Shown: piece after piece, positions 44,401 through 53,600 of the stretch | Layout: each line of letters opens with the position of its first letter | How positions within the stretch are numbered: position 1 is the first letter of the stretch | Assembly: GCF_041379765.1 (NCBI RefSeq) | Contig: NZ_CP166919.1 | Span: 2,046,001 to 2,110,000, forward strand | From: Thalassotalea sp. Sam97 | GTDB taxonomy: Bacteria; Pseudomonadota; Gammaproteobacteria; Enterobacterales; Alteromonadaceae | Direction: 5' to 3' | DNA: 64,000 nucleotides | Position numbers and translations under genes: made by a program | The notes under the pieces: model-generated | Database searches by the model: none | The model's input: the letters and a program-made list of their open reading frames with translations, nothing else | What the model was told of the DNA's origin: nothing

Positions 44401-47400
44401 TCAAACCACTGTCGGTATCAGTAGCTTTAAATGCTTGACGGTCTTCAGTGATCAACTCGTTGTTCAACGACAATTTAGGTTGCAGACGCGAGTCTAAGGC
44501 GAATCGCAACGAAATGGTTGGTCTCGAAACCAGTGCCCCCTCTTGCATCGACAAAATACCCGGCTCGGCTTTTTTCTCTTTTGCCTCTTCGGTAGCAAGT
44601 TGGGTATCGACAGGTGCAAAACCCTGACTTGTTTTTGTCGCTACCGCCGAGGTTTGCAATTGCTGCTGACGTTGCTGATACGCCTTAACTGCTGCACTAG
44701 TAGCCTGAATCTCTTGGGTATTGTTAACAGCCGTTTGTAAAAGTGTTTGCAAACTTACTCGACTTTCGGCGCCGCTTTGAATTTGCTCAGGGTTACGACT
44801 AGCAAGATTTTGATAAGCTATACGGGCAATACCAACACCGCTAAAATCAAACGTACTATGTTGACGCTGACTATCATCAACATTTTTAAGATCATAGTCG
44901 GCTATTTGTGCCACTGTCGGCACCAAACTAAAGTGCACCTGTTCACGACTCAGTTTATCAAGTGACCAAGTGAGTGTATTGTTGGCCAATTGCTGTGGCG
45001 CTGTGGTGCGTTTATTGACTTTTCCTGAGCCTGTAGCTAATTGCCAACCGTTCGGCACTTGATAGCGAATTTGATAATTGTCGAGTTGTAATCGATTATA
45101 TTGGCTCAACTGGTTACGGATATTCAGGGTCACATCCAATTTTCTTGGCGTGTCGGTGATCCCGGCCAAAAATTCGATCTGAGCAATAATGCGACGGTTT
45201 TGTGCATGCGCTCGCTCGTCATTAGCAAAGTTAAGTGGCTTTAATTCACCGTAACCAACCGCACTCACTCGGCCCCTATCAATAGCAAACTGCTGCGTTA
45301 ATATGCTGGCAATTGCGTTCGCTCGACGCTGCGATAGTTTGTGGTTATAAGCGACAGTACCAACAACTGACGTGTGTCCTTCAATGGTCACACGAGTTTC
45401 TGGGTTTTGCTGAAGAAAATCGGCGAGTTGTTTGATCTCATCAAGGTATACGCTATCGACTACGGCGCTATCATGAGCAAAATGTACCGCAAGCTCAACA
45501 CCCAGCGTTTTACTGGCTCGAATACTTTGCTCAATGCTGATTTCACCTAAGGTACTGACTTTTTGTCTCAGATGAAAATTGGTGCGCCATAGCGTACCGC
45601 CCTGAACATCAACAAATTCAGAATATGGCGTACCTGCACGACGCGGCGATGGCTGACATTCAACCACTTCCAAATGTTCCGGCAGGCTATCTAAATCAAC
45701 TTGCACAACATGCAAGCCTGGCTTAACACCTTCGATATGCCACATGCCGTTAGAATCGGTAGTAACAAAGGTACCATCTTGCATATATATACGCACACCT
45801 GGCACCGATTGCTCATCAACCGGCACACTAGACTCCGCTTGACAGTTGTCCCAAATAACCCGTCCCATGACGATGGCTTTTGAGCTAAACAGGTCTTCAC
45901 TGATCGTAACCTTTGCCTTTGCTAACAGGCCCTGTGCGTGTTGCGATAATAAATACGCTGTATTAACGGCTTGGCCAAGCTCAGCGTCTGCGCCAATTTG
46001 GGTAACATAACGAATAGATATCGACTCTTCGGGCGCTAATCTTGGCACGCTAATATTCATAGTTACGCCATCGTCACTTAACCGCGGAGCTTGTGCTGTT
46101 TCACCATTAACACTAAGGCTACCTGACACATACCTAAAGCCTTTGGGTAACACATCAATCAGCGTATCTGCCGGCACCGCAGTTACCACGGATGGATTGC
46201 TAACGTCGATGGTAAACTGGACAAAATCGCCAATTGCAGCATTACCTTTGTTAGCCCGCTTAATTACAAATGGTTGTGCCGGTTCAGGATCAATCGGAAT
46301 ATCAATTTCAAGTGCCGGCCCCGGTTCAACGGTAAAGACCTCTAATCGGGAGCCTCGAGTCAGGCTAAACTGATCACCGTTAGGTAATTGTCTAAGCTCA
46401 GCATTGGTTTTGCTACTGGCGTTTGCTAAATAACCTTCTGGGTTGATGATCTCAAAGCGATAATCGCCTGGTTTCATTAATGGGAAGTAAAACTGCCCCT
46501 GTGCTAATTGATAGCGATTACCACCAGCATCAGTAACAACAGAGCCGGTACGTACGGTTGATGGATATTGGGTTATGCCATCGGGTGCAAATACCTCAGC
46601 CGCTTGCCCCGTGGCGACGTTAATAACGGTGATATCAACATCGTTCACCCCTTCGCCTGTTTCACTGTTAAAAATAATACCGTAAGGATCAACCAAGGCG
46701 GCTGTTGCCGACACATCGGTTTGGTCAAATCGGTCGACATAACGTGCGGTAATTTTGCTGTTTGCCAGTACAGACAGTACGCCATCGTGCTCACTGGCAC
46801 TGGTATTTAGGGTGGCGATATAACCAATAAAAATGCCGCTATTCACATCGCTTTCAACCAAGACAATGACCTCTGTATCGGCACCGGTATCGGTACCTAA
46901 GGTAACCACAATACGCTCTCTGAGTTGGTCATTGCGATTTTGATCACGATCGGTTACACGAATAAATACAGGGTCGTTGGTGGCGTAACTACTGGTTTGT
47001 TGTAGGCCTAAATTGGCCGGAAATGTCAGCTTATCTTCACCAACCGCGCGCGACCCTGCAGGCAATGCCAATAAATAACTCAGATACGGGCCTACTACTT
47101 CTCCGCTAGCTGAATATTCACTGGTGATAATATCGTAATAAGTATTAGGGTCTGACGCATTGGGGTCATTAGTGGGTGATTGATAATGTAAAAATTCAAT
47201 CGTTGATGGCGTTGGCTCGGTCGCAGGTTTTAATACCACTTTAATGGTGGTTTCACTGGTCAACTCTCCGCCATGAAACATCAACGTAGCTTTGTTAGTC
47301 ACCTCGTCACCATGCTCGGCAAATTGTATACCGCTTGTCGCTGCCATAGCACTTGGCATCAACAATACGCATACAACAGCAAGCAGTGCAAAGGTAATGT

Positions 47401-47557
47401 ATTTTATTGACTGTGCAGCTTGAACACCACAACGGCTAAAATACATTACCTTTGAACTGACGTTAAATTTTGAATAAACAAGAGCAACAACGCTGCTGGC
47501 CGATATGGCCAACAGCATTGTGAATGCTCTTAATAAATTTACTACCAGGTACATCAC
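41489..47557 (-). CDS. Giant exported protein: DUF11, SdrD-B-like, OmpA-like and outer-membrane barrel parts
   Basis: About 2,000 residues. The export segment is VCVLLMPSAMA (near residue 74). A short N-terminal motif (TNKATLMFHGG) is shared with two neighbouring proteins. Then come Ig-like repeats, a DUF11-type domain (about 430-555), an SdrD-B/carboxypeptidase-regulatory-like domain (560-625), an OmpA-like peptidoglycan-binding domain (690-795, TIEGHTSVVGT ... LSQRRANAI) and linkers. Residues 1200-2022 are a beta-strand-rich barrel with YGDAATQ, FGDFNTGLGQGEITAYNRSL and FVDYSIDYSDGSLFFKRPI. The start is uncertain: GTG 47557, ATG 47518 (AAGAG upstream) or ATG 47446. It is probably an outer-membrane anchor or export port for the four proteins encoded upstream. 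Confidence 0.75.
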   Translation of the reverse strand: MMYLVVNLLRAFTMLLAISASSVVALVYSKFNVSSKVMYFSRCGVQAAQSIKYITFALLAVVCVLLMPSAMAATSGIQFAEHGDEVTNKATLMFHGGELTSETTIKVVLKPATEPTPSTIEFLHYQSPTNDPNASDPNTYYDIITSEYSASGEVVGPYLSYLLALPAGSRAVGEDKLTFPANLGLQQTSSYATNDPVFIRVTDRDQNRNDQLRERIVVTLGTDTGADTEVIVLVESDVNSGIFIGYIATLNTSASEHDGVLSVLANSKITARYVDRFDQTDVSATAALVDPYGIIFNSETGEGVNDVDITVINVATGQAAEVFAPDGITQYPSTVRTGSVVTDAGGNRYQLAQGQFYFPLMKPGDYRFEIINPEGYLANASSKTNAELRQLPNGDQFSLTRGSRLEVFTVEPGPALEIDIPIDPEPAQPFVIKRANKGNAAIGDFVQFTIDVSNPSVVTAVPADTLIDVLPKGFRYVSGSLSVNGETAQAPRLSDDGVTMNISVPRLAPEESISIRYVTQIGADAELGQAVNTAYLLSQHAQGLLAKAKVTISEDLFSSKAIVMGRVIWDNCQAESSVPVDEQSVPGVRIYMQDGTFVTTDSNGMWHIEGVKPGLHVVQVDLDSLPEHLEVVECQPSPRRAGTPYSEFVDVQGGTLWRTNFHLRQKVSTLGEISIEQSIRASKTLGVELAVHFAHDSAVVDSVYLDEIKQLADFLQQNPETRVTIEGHTSVVGTVAYNHKLSQRRANAIASILTQQFAIDRGRVSAVGYGELKPLNFANDERAHAQNRRIIAQIEFLAGITDTPRKLDVTLNIRNQLSQYNRLQLDNYQIRYQVPNGWQLATGSGKVNKRTTAPQQLANNTLTWSLDKLSREQVHFSLVPTVAQIADYDLKNVDDSQRQHSTFDFSGVGIARIAYQNLASRNPEQIQSGAESRVSLQTLLQTAVNNTQEIQATSAAVKAYQQRQQQLQTSAVATKTSQGFAPVDTQLATEEAKEKKAEPGILSMQEGALVSRPTISLRFALDSRLQPKLSLNNELITEDRQAFKATDTDSGLTTYNYIGIDVKEPGAHQFVLQGIGPFGNARFEQTVNFVRTGEVQKVRLLNANGNVADGKSPIKIQLGLLDVDGNHIPAEVKLSIQNSQLSPYQSEYDRAVLQTPSEQLTMKPDGTVLFNPVTQAGMYSAEIIYDENVSEKIKFYVKPYLRDWIFVGFARGSAGYNDLSGNMQALDDADIDGDFYQDGEVKFYAKGKVRGDWLLTMAYDSKKRKDEERLNQTITPGAYYTLYGDAATQEHDAASREKLYLRLETDQFYALFGDFNTGLGQGEITAYNRSLTGVKAEYTGEQFNITAFAAETDQLFIRDDIQGEGVSGLYYLSNQNIAPNTESISIEVRDRFDPLQVIEQKSLTRFVDYSIDYSDGSLFFKRPINSVDRSNNPIFIVAEYEMQQAIGTEEVIAGGRIGVKLPGVTEQGGGELGVSHIDEGQSSRQGTLTGVDITYNVNDELRITAEAATTDSIVDGEQYKGDAYRVELEHQGKALDGKIYVNEEQAGFGLGQQSENSQGLRSVGTEGRYRFSEDLQLTAELSQQTDLQSQRKRDLAEARLELNQKSDNYYVGLRTVKESGGERRESQQSDQVLIGARQSLFDSRLVLTADYEQTLADDETIDFPSRLNLGADYDITDWITLNADQEFSFGDKGSEQASLLGLSARPYTGMSIGTNIEQKHSENGDRLFANYGLMQTVKLNDFWDINIGLDRAQLLKDEQGTTTPEEQQQATDFARDSVNSEDFTALSTGANYSKDAWAWDSLFEYRTSDSDDKYNLLSSVVHDLQDGIVMAGKVEVLSVQSNIDENDSLSSLISFGLAYRPMASRWIVLDKLEFKYDEQHSEFNQLRSRRFINNINANYLWDHKTQVALQYSFKYVLETIDENDYAGFTDLVGAEVRHNLSQTWDVGLHANVLHSWEAENYQYGYGGSIGYSPERNVWISFGYNLQGFKDRDFNGSEYTAQGPFLRFRIKADQNTFKSIFED
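47390..47453. repeat. Perfect 17-bp inverted repeat in the signal-peptide region
   Basis: Arms AAAGGTAATGTATTTTA (47390-47406) and TAAAATACATTACCTTT (47437-47453) are exactly complementary, separated by 30 bases. In the minus-strand mRNA one arm contains the AAAGG and ATG of the candidate start at 47446 (Met38); the other encodes KYITF. The hairpin would hide that start. Confidence 0.9.
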
Positions 47558-47582
47558 TCGGTTATATTACTGCTTTATATCG

Positions 47583-48731
47583 TTAGTTAATGATAACTTG
47601 GTAAGTAACTACCGCTGTTTCGCCAGCCAATATGTCGCCATCATCAGTAGCGCTGCTACTTTTGACCGACATACCGTCGACAGACCAAGGTAATTGACCT
47701 TGGTAAGCGTCACCATTTAAGGTAATAGAGTCAGCCACATAGGTTGTAAAACCTGGGATAACATCGACCACGTTAGCACCGGTTGCCGTACTGGTTGAGC
47801 CATTAGTGACGGTAATACGGTAAGTTAAGGTAACACCCGGTTCAGCTTCTTTGTATGTGGCATACATTGCATCTGCTTCGCCGGCTAATTTAACTTGTTT
47901 AACAAAAGTTACATTAGCTGGTGCATTCACATTAACCACGACCTCATTATTATCGCCTGTGCTCGTAACGGCTTTAGCGCTGCTGTCAGTTTGCGAGCTT
48001 ACCGAAAGGTTAATGGTATGCTTGGCCTCTGTCGCACCACCATTAAGAGTACCTGCGGTTATTGTCACCACAACATCCTTTAGCTCACCAATTTGCACAC
48101 CAGCAGGTACCGATGTTAAATCGCTCCCCGTGACCGTTTCCAGTACGATTTGCGCAGGTGATTCGGCAATGGTATTACCATCGGTGTTGGTGGTTGCCAC
48201 GCTACCTTCGATACGCGAAATCACGCGATAAGTACCTGGGTATGTACCTGAACCATCAGATAAACGTACGATGTCGTTATCGTCAAACATATCAGCGGTA
48301 CCTGCCGGTATTTTCAACACGTTTGGCGTATCTAGCGGTGCACTGACAATACTGGCACCCAGTTCAACAATGTTACCACCGGCAAACGAAATAGTAGGTG
48401 TATCAACACCTTCATCTTGGTTGTCGGCTGTAAGTACATAGCTGTCTTTACCGTTGGCATTGGCGGCAAAGGTGTAGGTAAACGAAATATTATCGCCAGT
48501 TTCTGCCGCCCCTGTGGTTTCATTAACGCTAATATCTACTGCGGCTGCAACTAACTTAACCTTAACGGTCGCAGATGCATAAGCACTGCCACCGTTATAG
48601 GTTAATTTAGCAGACGAGTGAATCGTCGCACGAGCACCGGTATTGGCGCTCGCATTGGCGGTAAACATTAATGCCAACAGCATAAAAGCTATATTAGCGA
48701 ACCAATTTTTCGGCGAAGAATAACTCATCAT
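47583..48731 (-). CDS. Exported DUF11-type surface protein
   Basis: A 382-residue secreted protein. A signal peptide ends ANASA-NTG (about residue 30). The mature N-terminus carries ATIHSSAKLTYNGGSAYASA, the same motif as in the giant protein and the 446-residue protein. The middle is Thr/Val/Asp-rich beta sandwich, and residues about 275-382 form a DUF11-type domain (FVKQVKLAGEADAMY, then EAEPGVTLTYRITVTNG and ILAGETAVVTYQVIIN). There is no membrane anchor or sorting signal. AGGGAG precedes the two tandem ATG codons (48731, 48728). It is 25 bases upstream of the giant gene, so in one operon. Confidence 0.75.
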   Translation of the reverse strand: MMSYSSPKNWFANIAFMLLALMFTANASANTGARATIHSSAKLTYNGGSAYASATVKVKLVAAAVDISVNETTGAAETGDNISFTYTFAANANGKDSYVLTADNQDEGVDTPTISFAGGNIVELGASIVSAPLDTPNVLKIPAGTADMFDDNDIVRLSDGSGTYPGTYRVISRIEGSVATTNTDGNTIAESPAQIVLETVTGSDLTSVPAGVQIGELKDVVVTITAGTLNGGATEAKHTINLSVSSQTDSSAKAVTSTGDNNEVVVNVNAPANVTFVKQVKLAGEADAMYATYKEAEPGVTLTYRITVTNGSTSTATGANVVDVIPGFTTYVADSITLNGDAYQGQLPWSVDGMSVKSSSATDDGDILAGETAVVTYQVIIN

Positions 48732-48761
48732 CTTCTCCCTAGTTATTATTCAAATAAAGAG

Positions 48762-50102
48762 CTATTCGACAGTTACGCTGTATGTGATCGTTACGCTATC
48801 ACCAGGTTCCATTGTACCGCCACCATTGCTCATAGTAGCGTCAGTTCGTGTACCTAGGTTAATAACAAGCTTCGCAGGATCATCGTCTGCAATCGTCGCT
48901 GTACCTTTATCGTCTACCGGTACATAGACAGCATGAATTTTATCACCAGTAACAACACCCGCAGTATTGGTTCCCGATTCATCATCAGTGTCTACAGTAG
49001 CATCGTAAGTTACAGCTAAATTTGTCGCTGATGTCTCATCATATTTAGTATAAAGAGGTAATACATCTTCTACGACAACCAGCTTAGCACTTGTTGAAGT
49101 ATCGGTCGGACTAGCGCCTGCAGTATCGTCACCTACGGTAACAACGATTTGATAATCTAAGACAGTGCCAGGATTAACCGCCGGAATAGTGTCACTATAG
49201 GTACTTTCGCTTGATAGTTTAACTTTCTTCGTTACTGTTACGTTTGTGAAACCAAACTCAAGTGTTTCGGTTACTGGGTCTGTTGCTTCACCACCCGTTG
49301 TAACTACATTTAATACAATATCTAAAGTTGCATTTTCAGTTGTACTGGTGTTTTCAGCAGTAGTGTCCACTCGAACGTATTTTCTTTCACCTAACACATC
49401 ACCTTCGACTAAAGCAGCAAAAGCAGCATCGCCAGACGCGGTATCAGCGTAACCATATGGCACAAGAACCATACTAGCTTGCTCTTCTGGTGTATAAACA
49501 TCTGTATCTTCATCATAATTTGGCACCGTGCCGTTATCCGGAGTTCCTGACACACGGAAGGTGTAGCTATTGACGCCACTGTGAACTACCACAAAATCAT
49601 TAGCGCCAAAGGCAGATAAAGTACCAGCAGGGAAATAAACCGTTTTGGTTGCTGTATCAATACCAACAATTACGCCACTTCCTAGAGTAATGTTTCCATC
49701 AAAAGCTCCGGTTGAATCAGCATCTGTAGGATCCGTTATTGAGTACACATTGTATGATTCGTTTTTGATATTTGTTTTCGAACCAAAAGATTGGGTCAAT
49801 GTATAATCACTCGCACCATTAGATGTCGCGTCAATAGCGAATACTGTCTTATGTATTCCTGTTGTTGTTCCGTCTACCAACTCAGAAGCAGTGACAATTG
49901 CTTTAGAGTCAACATAGTTAATGGTTAGACTAACGGCGTCCGTTGCAGTTCTCTTTACACCGTTTAGAGCCTCGTAACTAACATCTACTTTGTTAAAAAT
50001 CGTAGTGTTAGCAGAAGTATTTGCATAAGCAGAGCTCGAACCAACCGCAAGAGCCACTAATGCCGCAGCTTTAGTTAGCTTAGTTAACAAGTGAGTTTTC
50101 AT
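48762..50102 (-). CDS. Exported DUF11-type surface protein, paralogue of its neighbour
   Basis: A 446-residue secreted protein. Signal peptide MKTHLLTKLTKAAALVALAV is followed by cleavage after AYA. The mature start SANTTIFNKVDVSYEALNG matches the shared N-terminal motif. Low-complexity acidic/Thr-rich beta domains follow, and the last 150 residues form a DUF11-type domain (VTVTKKVKLSSESTYS, NPGTVLDYQIVVTVG, MEPGDSVTITYSVTVE). The ATG at 50102 has GGAG upstream; the 19-codon extension to 50159 is unlikely. High Asp, Thr and Val with no Cys is typical of calcium-tolerant surface fibres. Confidence 0.75.
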   Translation of the reverse strand: MKTHLLTKLTKAAALVALAVGSSSAYANTSANTTIFNKVDVSYEALNGVKRTATDAVSLTINYVDSKAIVTASELVDGTTTGIHKTVFAIDATSNGASDYTLTQSFGSKTNIKNESYNVYSITDPTDADSTGAFDGNITLGSGVIVGIDTATKTVYFPAGTLSAFGANDFVVVHSGVNSYTFRVSGTPDNGTVPNYDEDTDVYTPEEQASMVLVPYGYADTASGDAAFAALVEGDVLGERKYVRVDTTAENTSTTENATLDIVLNVVTTGGEATDPVTETLEFGFTNVTVTKKVKLSSESTYSDTIPAVNPGTVLDYQIVVTVGDDTAGASPTDTSTSAKLVVVEDVLPLYTKYDETSATNLAVTYDATVDTDDESGTNTAGVVTGDKIHAVYVPVDDKGTATIADDDPAKLVINLGTRTDATMSNGGGTMEPGDSVTITYSVTVE

Positions 50103-50180
50103 ATATTTCTCCGTTATTATTCTTCTTAAAATTTGTAAAACGTGTTTGCCTGCGCACATAGCAAGCAGCGATTATTGTTT

Positions 50181-50636
50181 CTATGAGTTAACCGTGACGT
50201 TAAAACTCACAGAGCCGGTTTTGCCTGGTTCGATGTCGTCTACAATCCAACGCAAGCCTTCGATGCTGCCTCCTGCTTCTGTGCTATTTTGTGTTTGCGC
50301 AGGCAGGTATTCCTGTTGACCTGTTCGCTTAATAAAAAACTGAGCGTTTTCTCCTGTCGCGCTCCCCAAAACATATTGCGTACCATTAGGTACTGGTGAA
50401 TCAATAGCGACATTAACCGCTTTTTCATCACCTGAATTACTGTACGTTAAGGTGAAATATAACGTTTCACCTGGCTCAATCTCCGTGGCAACAACGCGTT
50501 GCACTTGCACTTCACCGCCGACCTCTACTTCGATGTCTTTTTCAACAACTTGGCTTATTGCCACTTCTGGTGCCGCAAAAGCTGCAAATGTAACGACACT
50601 CAAAGCAAGTAAAACGCTATTTATTAGGTATTTCAT
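50181..50636 (-). CDS. Small exported single DUF11-domain protein
   Basis: A 151-residue protein: signal peptide MKYLINSVLLALSVVTFAAF with cleavage after FAA or AFA, then one DUF11-type beta sandwich (EIEPGETLYFTLTYSNSGDE, KAVNVAIDSPVPNGTQYVLG, IEPGKTGSVSFNVTVNS). It lacks the shared N-terminal motif of the larger proteins. As a minimal single-domain unit it could cap or link the larger subunits. It is 25 bases from the preceding gene. Confidence 0.75.
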   Translation of the reverse strand: MKYLINSVLLALSVVTFAAFAAPEVAISQVVEKDIEVEVGGEVQVQRVVATEIEPGETLYFTLTYSNSGDEKAVNVAIDSPVPNGTQYVLGSATGENAQFFIKRTGQQEYLPAQTQNSTEAGGSIEGLRWIVDDIEPGKTGSVSFNVTVNS

Positions 50637-50661
50637 AGTCTTTGCTATTCTCCTAGGTTAG

Positions 50662-53600
50662 TTATTGCACGACAACGTCGTAGGTGAACGTAATGTTCTC
50701 CCCCGATTTGAGTGTGCCTGATAATTCAAGATTAAAATTTGTGATATTTGTGTCGACAAAATGGCCATTGGTATTAGCACCAACAACCGGACTATACAAA
50801 TAGCTGCTGCCGCCATCGTTTGAAAAATTTGGCTCGCTATAGCTAATGCCTACAGCATCGCAATCAAGACAAATAAGCGAGTCATCGCTCACCAGGTCAC
50901 TTGTGAATAAAAACGCGGTATACGGGCTGATGCTTTCAGTCACGGCTAAATTAACAGCATCCCCCAAACTTTGGTTAGAGATTAAAATTTGATATTGCAG
51001 CAGATCGCCAATTTGCGCCTGGCTAACCGGCAAACCTGGGCTGGCTTTTAAGAACACTTGCTTTGTTACAGTCAACTCTGGTGGTACATAAACATTAAAT
51101 GTACCAAAATCGATATCCCAAACAGTCCCCTCTAAACCTTCTTCTGCACGAATTTGTGCTTGCCACATGCCAAGAGGAGCATCATTAGCTAAAACGTAGC
51201 TAAACTCGACCATCACTTGTCCGGTGTTCAAATCGGGGACTTGGTTAGTACTTTTTTTGACGAGGTTATTTAGTTCTGTAATGATATTGCCGTTACTGTC
51301 GAGCAATGTCATATCGACGTTGCTAATATCAAAAGCTCCAAATGGATCACTAACAATTGCACGACCGTAAATAATATCACCTTGTTCAATATTGGTTACG
51401 GCTCCCCCAACATTCGATACCTGATTATCGTTATGCGCCACATCATAAAAATTAATGCTATCAATATTTATCACTGTCTGAGTATCGATTCTTACTTGAG
51501 ATATACCTTCTGTGCTATAAGGGGTGATACGAAAACTGTTACTACTGTGATTATTTTGTATCAATAACTTAAGTGTATTTGGGTTGGTATCATTAGAGGA
51601 CACAGTAACGCTAGTCACGCCACCCTCAAGCGTTAGCGGAAATTGCATCAAGCTGATTTGATTAGCTAATGTTACATCTTTTGCCGATCCATCTAAGTTA
51701 TAACTGGCAATAATTTGGTTTGTCGCATCAACTAATGCTAATCCTATGTTTGCTTTGTTTTGATTCGACGTAATACGATCGACATACAGATCGACCATAA
51801 CTTCATCAATGGTAAAATCTGAACTTAAACGGGGATCTAGGGTAAAAAATTTACAATTATCAGCATTTGGATTGTCGAACAAACACTGATTATCCGTGAC
51901 AGTTAGTATGTCAATATTTCCCTGACTTTCAGTTGGTGCAAGGCGTGATAGGTTTGGCACATTTTCATCTGACATTGCACTATCAGCTTTGTCGTTCTCC
52001 CCCCATAAATACAATTGCTTCACTGTATTTATCGGATTAAGCTGAATGACAGTCAGACTATCTTGGACGCTTAGCATGCTCATTTCAGGGCTAGCTATAT
52101 TTGCTATATTCGTTATTACTGTGTCTGGGGCGACAGTATTTACAATATGAGCGCGGTATATGATGTCTACCGACTGATTTGCCTTAACAAAAATATTCGA
52201 TATATCGAGTTGGTTACCTGTCGTATTATTTGTTGCTCCAGGTGGTATTGAGATAATAGAAAGGTTTTCAAGTTCAATCGGAAGCTGGTCGGTCACCGTT
52301 ACATTAGCGATACCATAACCTGCGCTCTCCGAAAGACGGATAGTATAAGTAATACTATCACCAACTTCGACAGCCCCTGCGTTATCATCAAGACCTTGTT
52401 TAGTGGAGGTTGATAAATCTCCCGCCAAAAGGTTATAGGTGAATGTTTTTGTGTTATTACTGGTAATATTATCAAACCGGCCGCCAGAGCCACTAATCGG
52501 GTAAGGATCACTAAGCGTACCAGGGATTGACACCGTAACTTGCTGGGTAATGGCCGCATCCGTAGCAACGCTTACTGGAATGTCGATATAGTCCATAGCA
52601 CCATTGACGTAATTAACCGTTTTCGTGCAGTTAACAACCATGGCATTAGTGATACTTTGCAAGCAACTCCAACCATTACTAGAAAAGCTATTCGAGCCGA
52701 ACAAAGATAAATCGTTATTGAGTGTGATGGTAACGGTTAAATCGCCAGAGGTGTCGTAAGGGCCGTTATTATCGATATTTATCCGAATATCAGAGACTTC
52801 GCCACGACTGCTGATTTCACGAGTAGAGATCCCCTGATTAACTTCTAAATCCGTTACCTCAACATTAACAATACTAAGCACCTCAGAGGATAAATACACC
52901 CTGTCTTGACCCGCCTCGTAAACGGTATCCACCTGCGTTAAGCCAGGGGAGACATAACTGGTGATATCGTAAATATCTAAGTCAAGACCGTAGGTGTTAT
53001 AGACCACCGTGGTGCCCGACAAAGTATCATCGGCGATAGTTGCATTATACTGACCACCACTAGGGTTCACCGTTCCATAAGATAGCGTGGTGCCTTGAAA
53101 CAGCAAGCTTTCGCTAAAACCATCGCGATCGGTATTAATTTGAGGGTCACCTTCCCAGGTTATATGGGCATGTTTACCAAGATTTACGCCCGCTGGTAAT
53201 GTATCAGGAACCCTGAAGTTTTTCGGTTGCAATAATAACGAACTTCCCCAAAACGAGTCAAAGCCTTCAAACACATTAACCAAACGTAGTGGCTCGGATG
53301 CCAGCTCATATATAACAATGAGCGACCAACCACCAAAGGCACGACCACCATTACAGTAATTTGTATCGGTGTGTTCTATCGTTAAGCCTGCGAAGCTAAA
53401 ATTATAGGTGCCACCATTGGCCGTACCAATCGCAGCACTTACCTGCTGAGTAACGTCCTTAGAACCGGAGTAAAAACTGATATTTTCAGCGGTATTTTCA
53501 TACACATAACGACGACCAAAATCTGCGCTGACATTGACGCCATTAAAGGTCACGTCATAATCATTAGCAGGACCTGACGCAGCCCAAGTTAAATGCGCTT

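Noticed and set aside
41489..47557. Identification of the giant protein as a SprA-like type 9 translocon component
   Set aside because: The DYxIDYxxGxxxF-type barrel motif is shared by many large surface proteins; no other type 9 secretion gene or C-terminal sorting domain is present.
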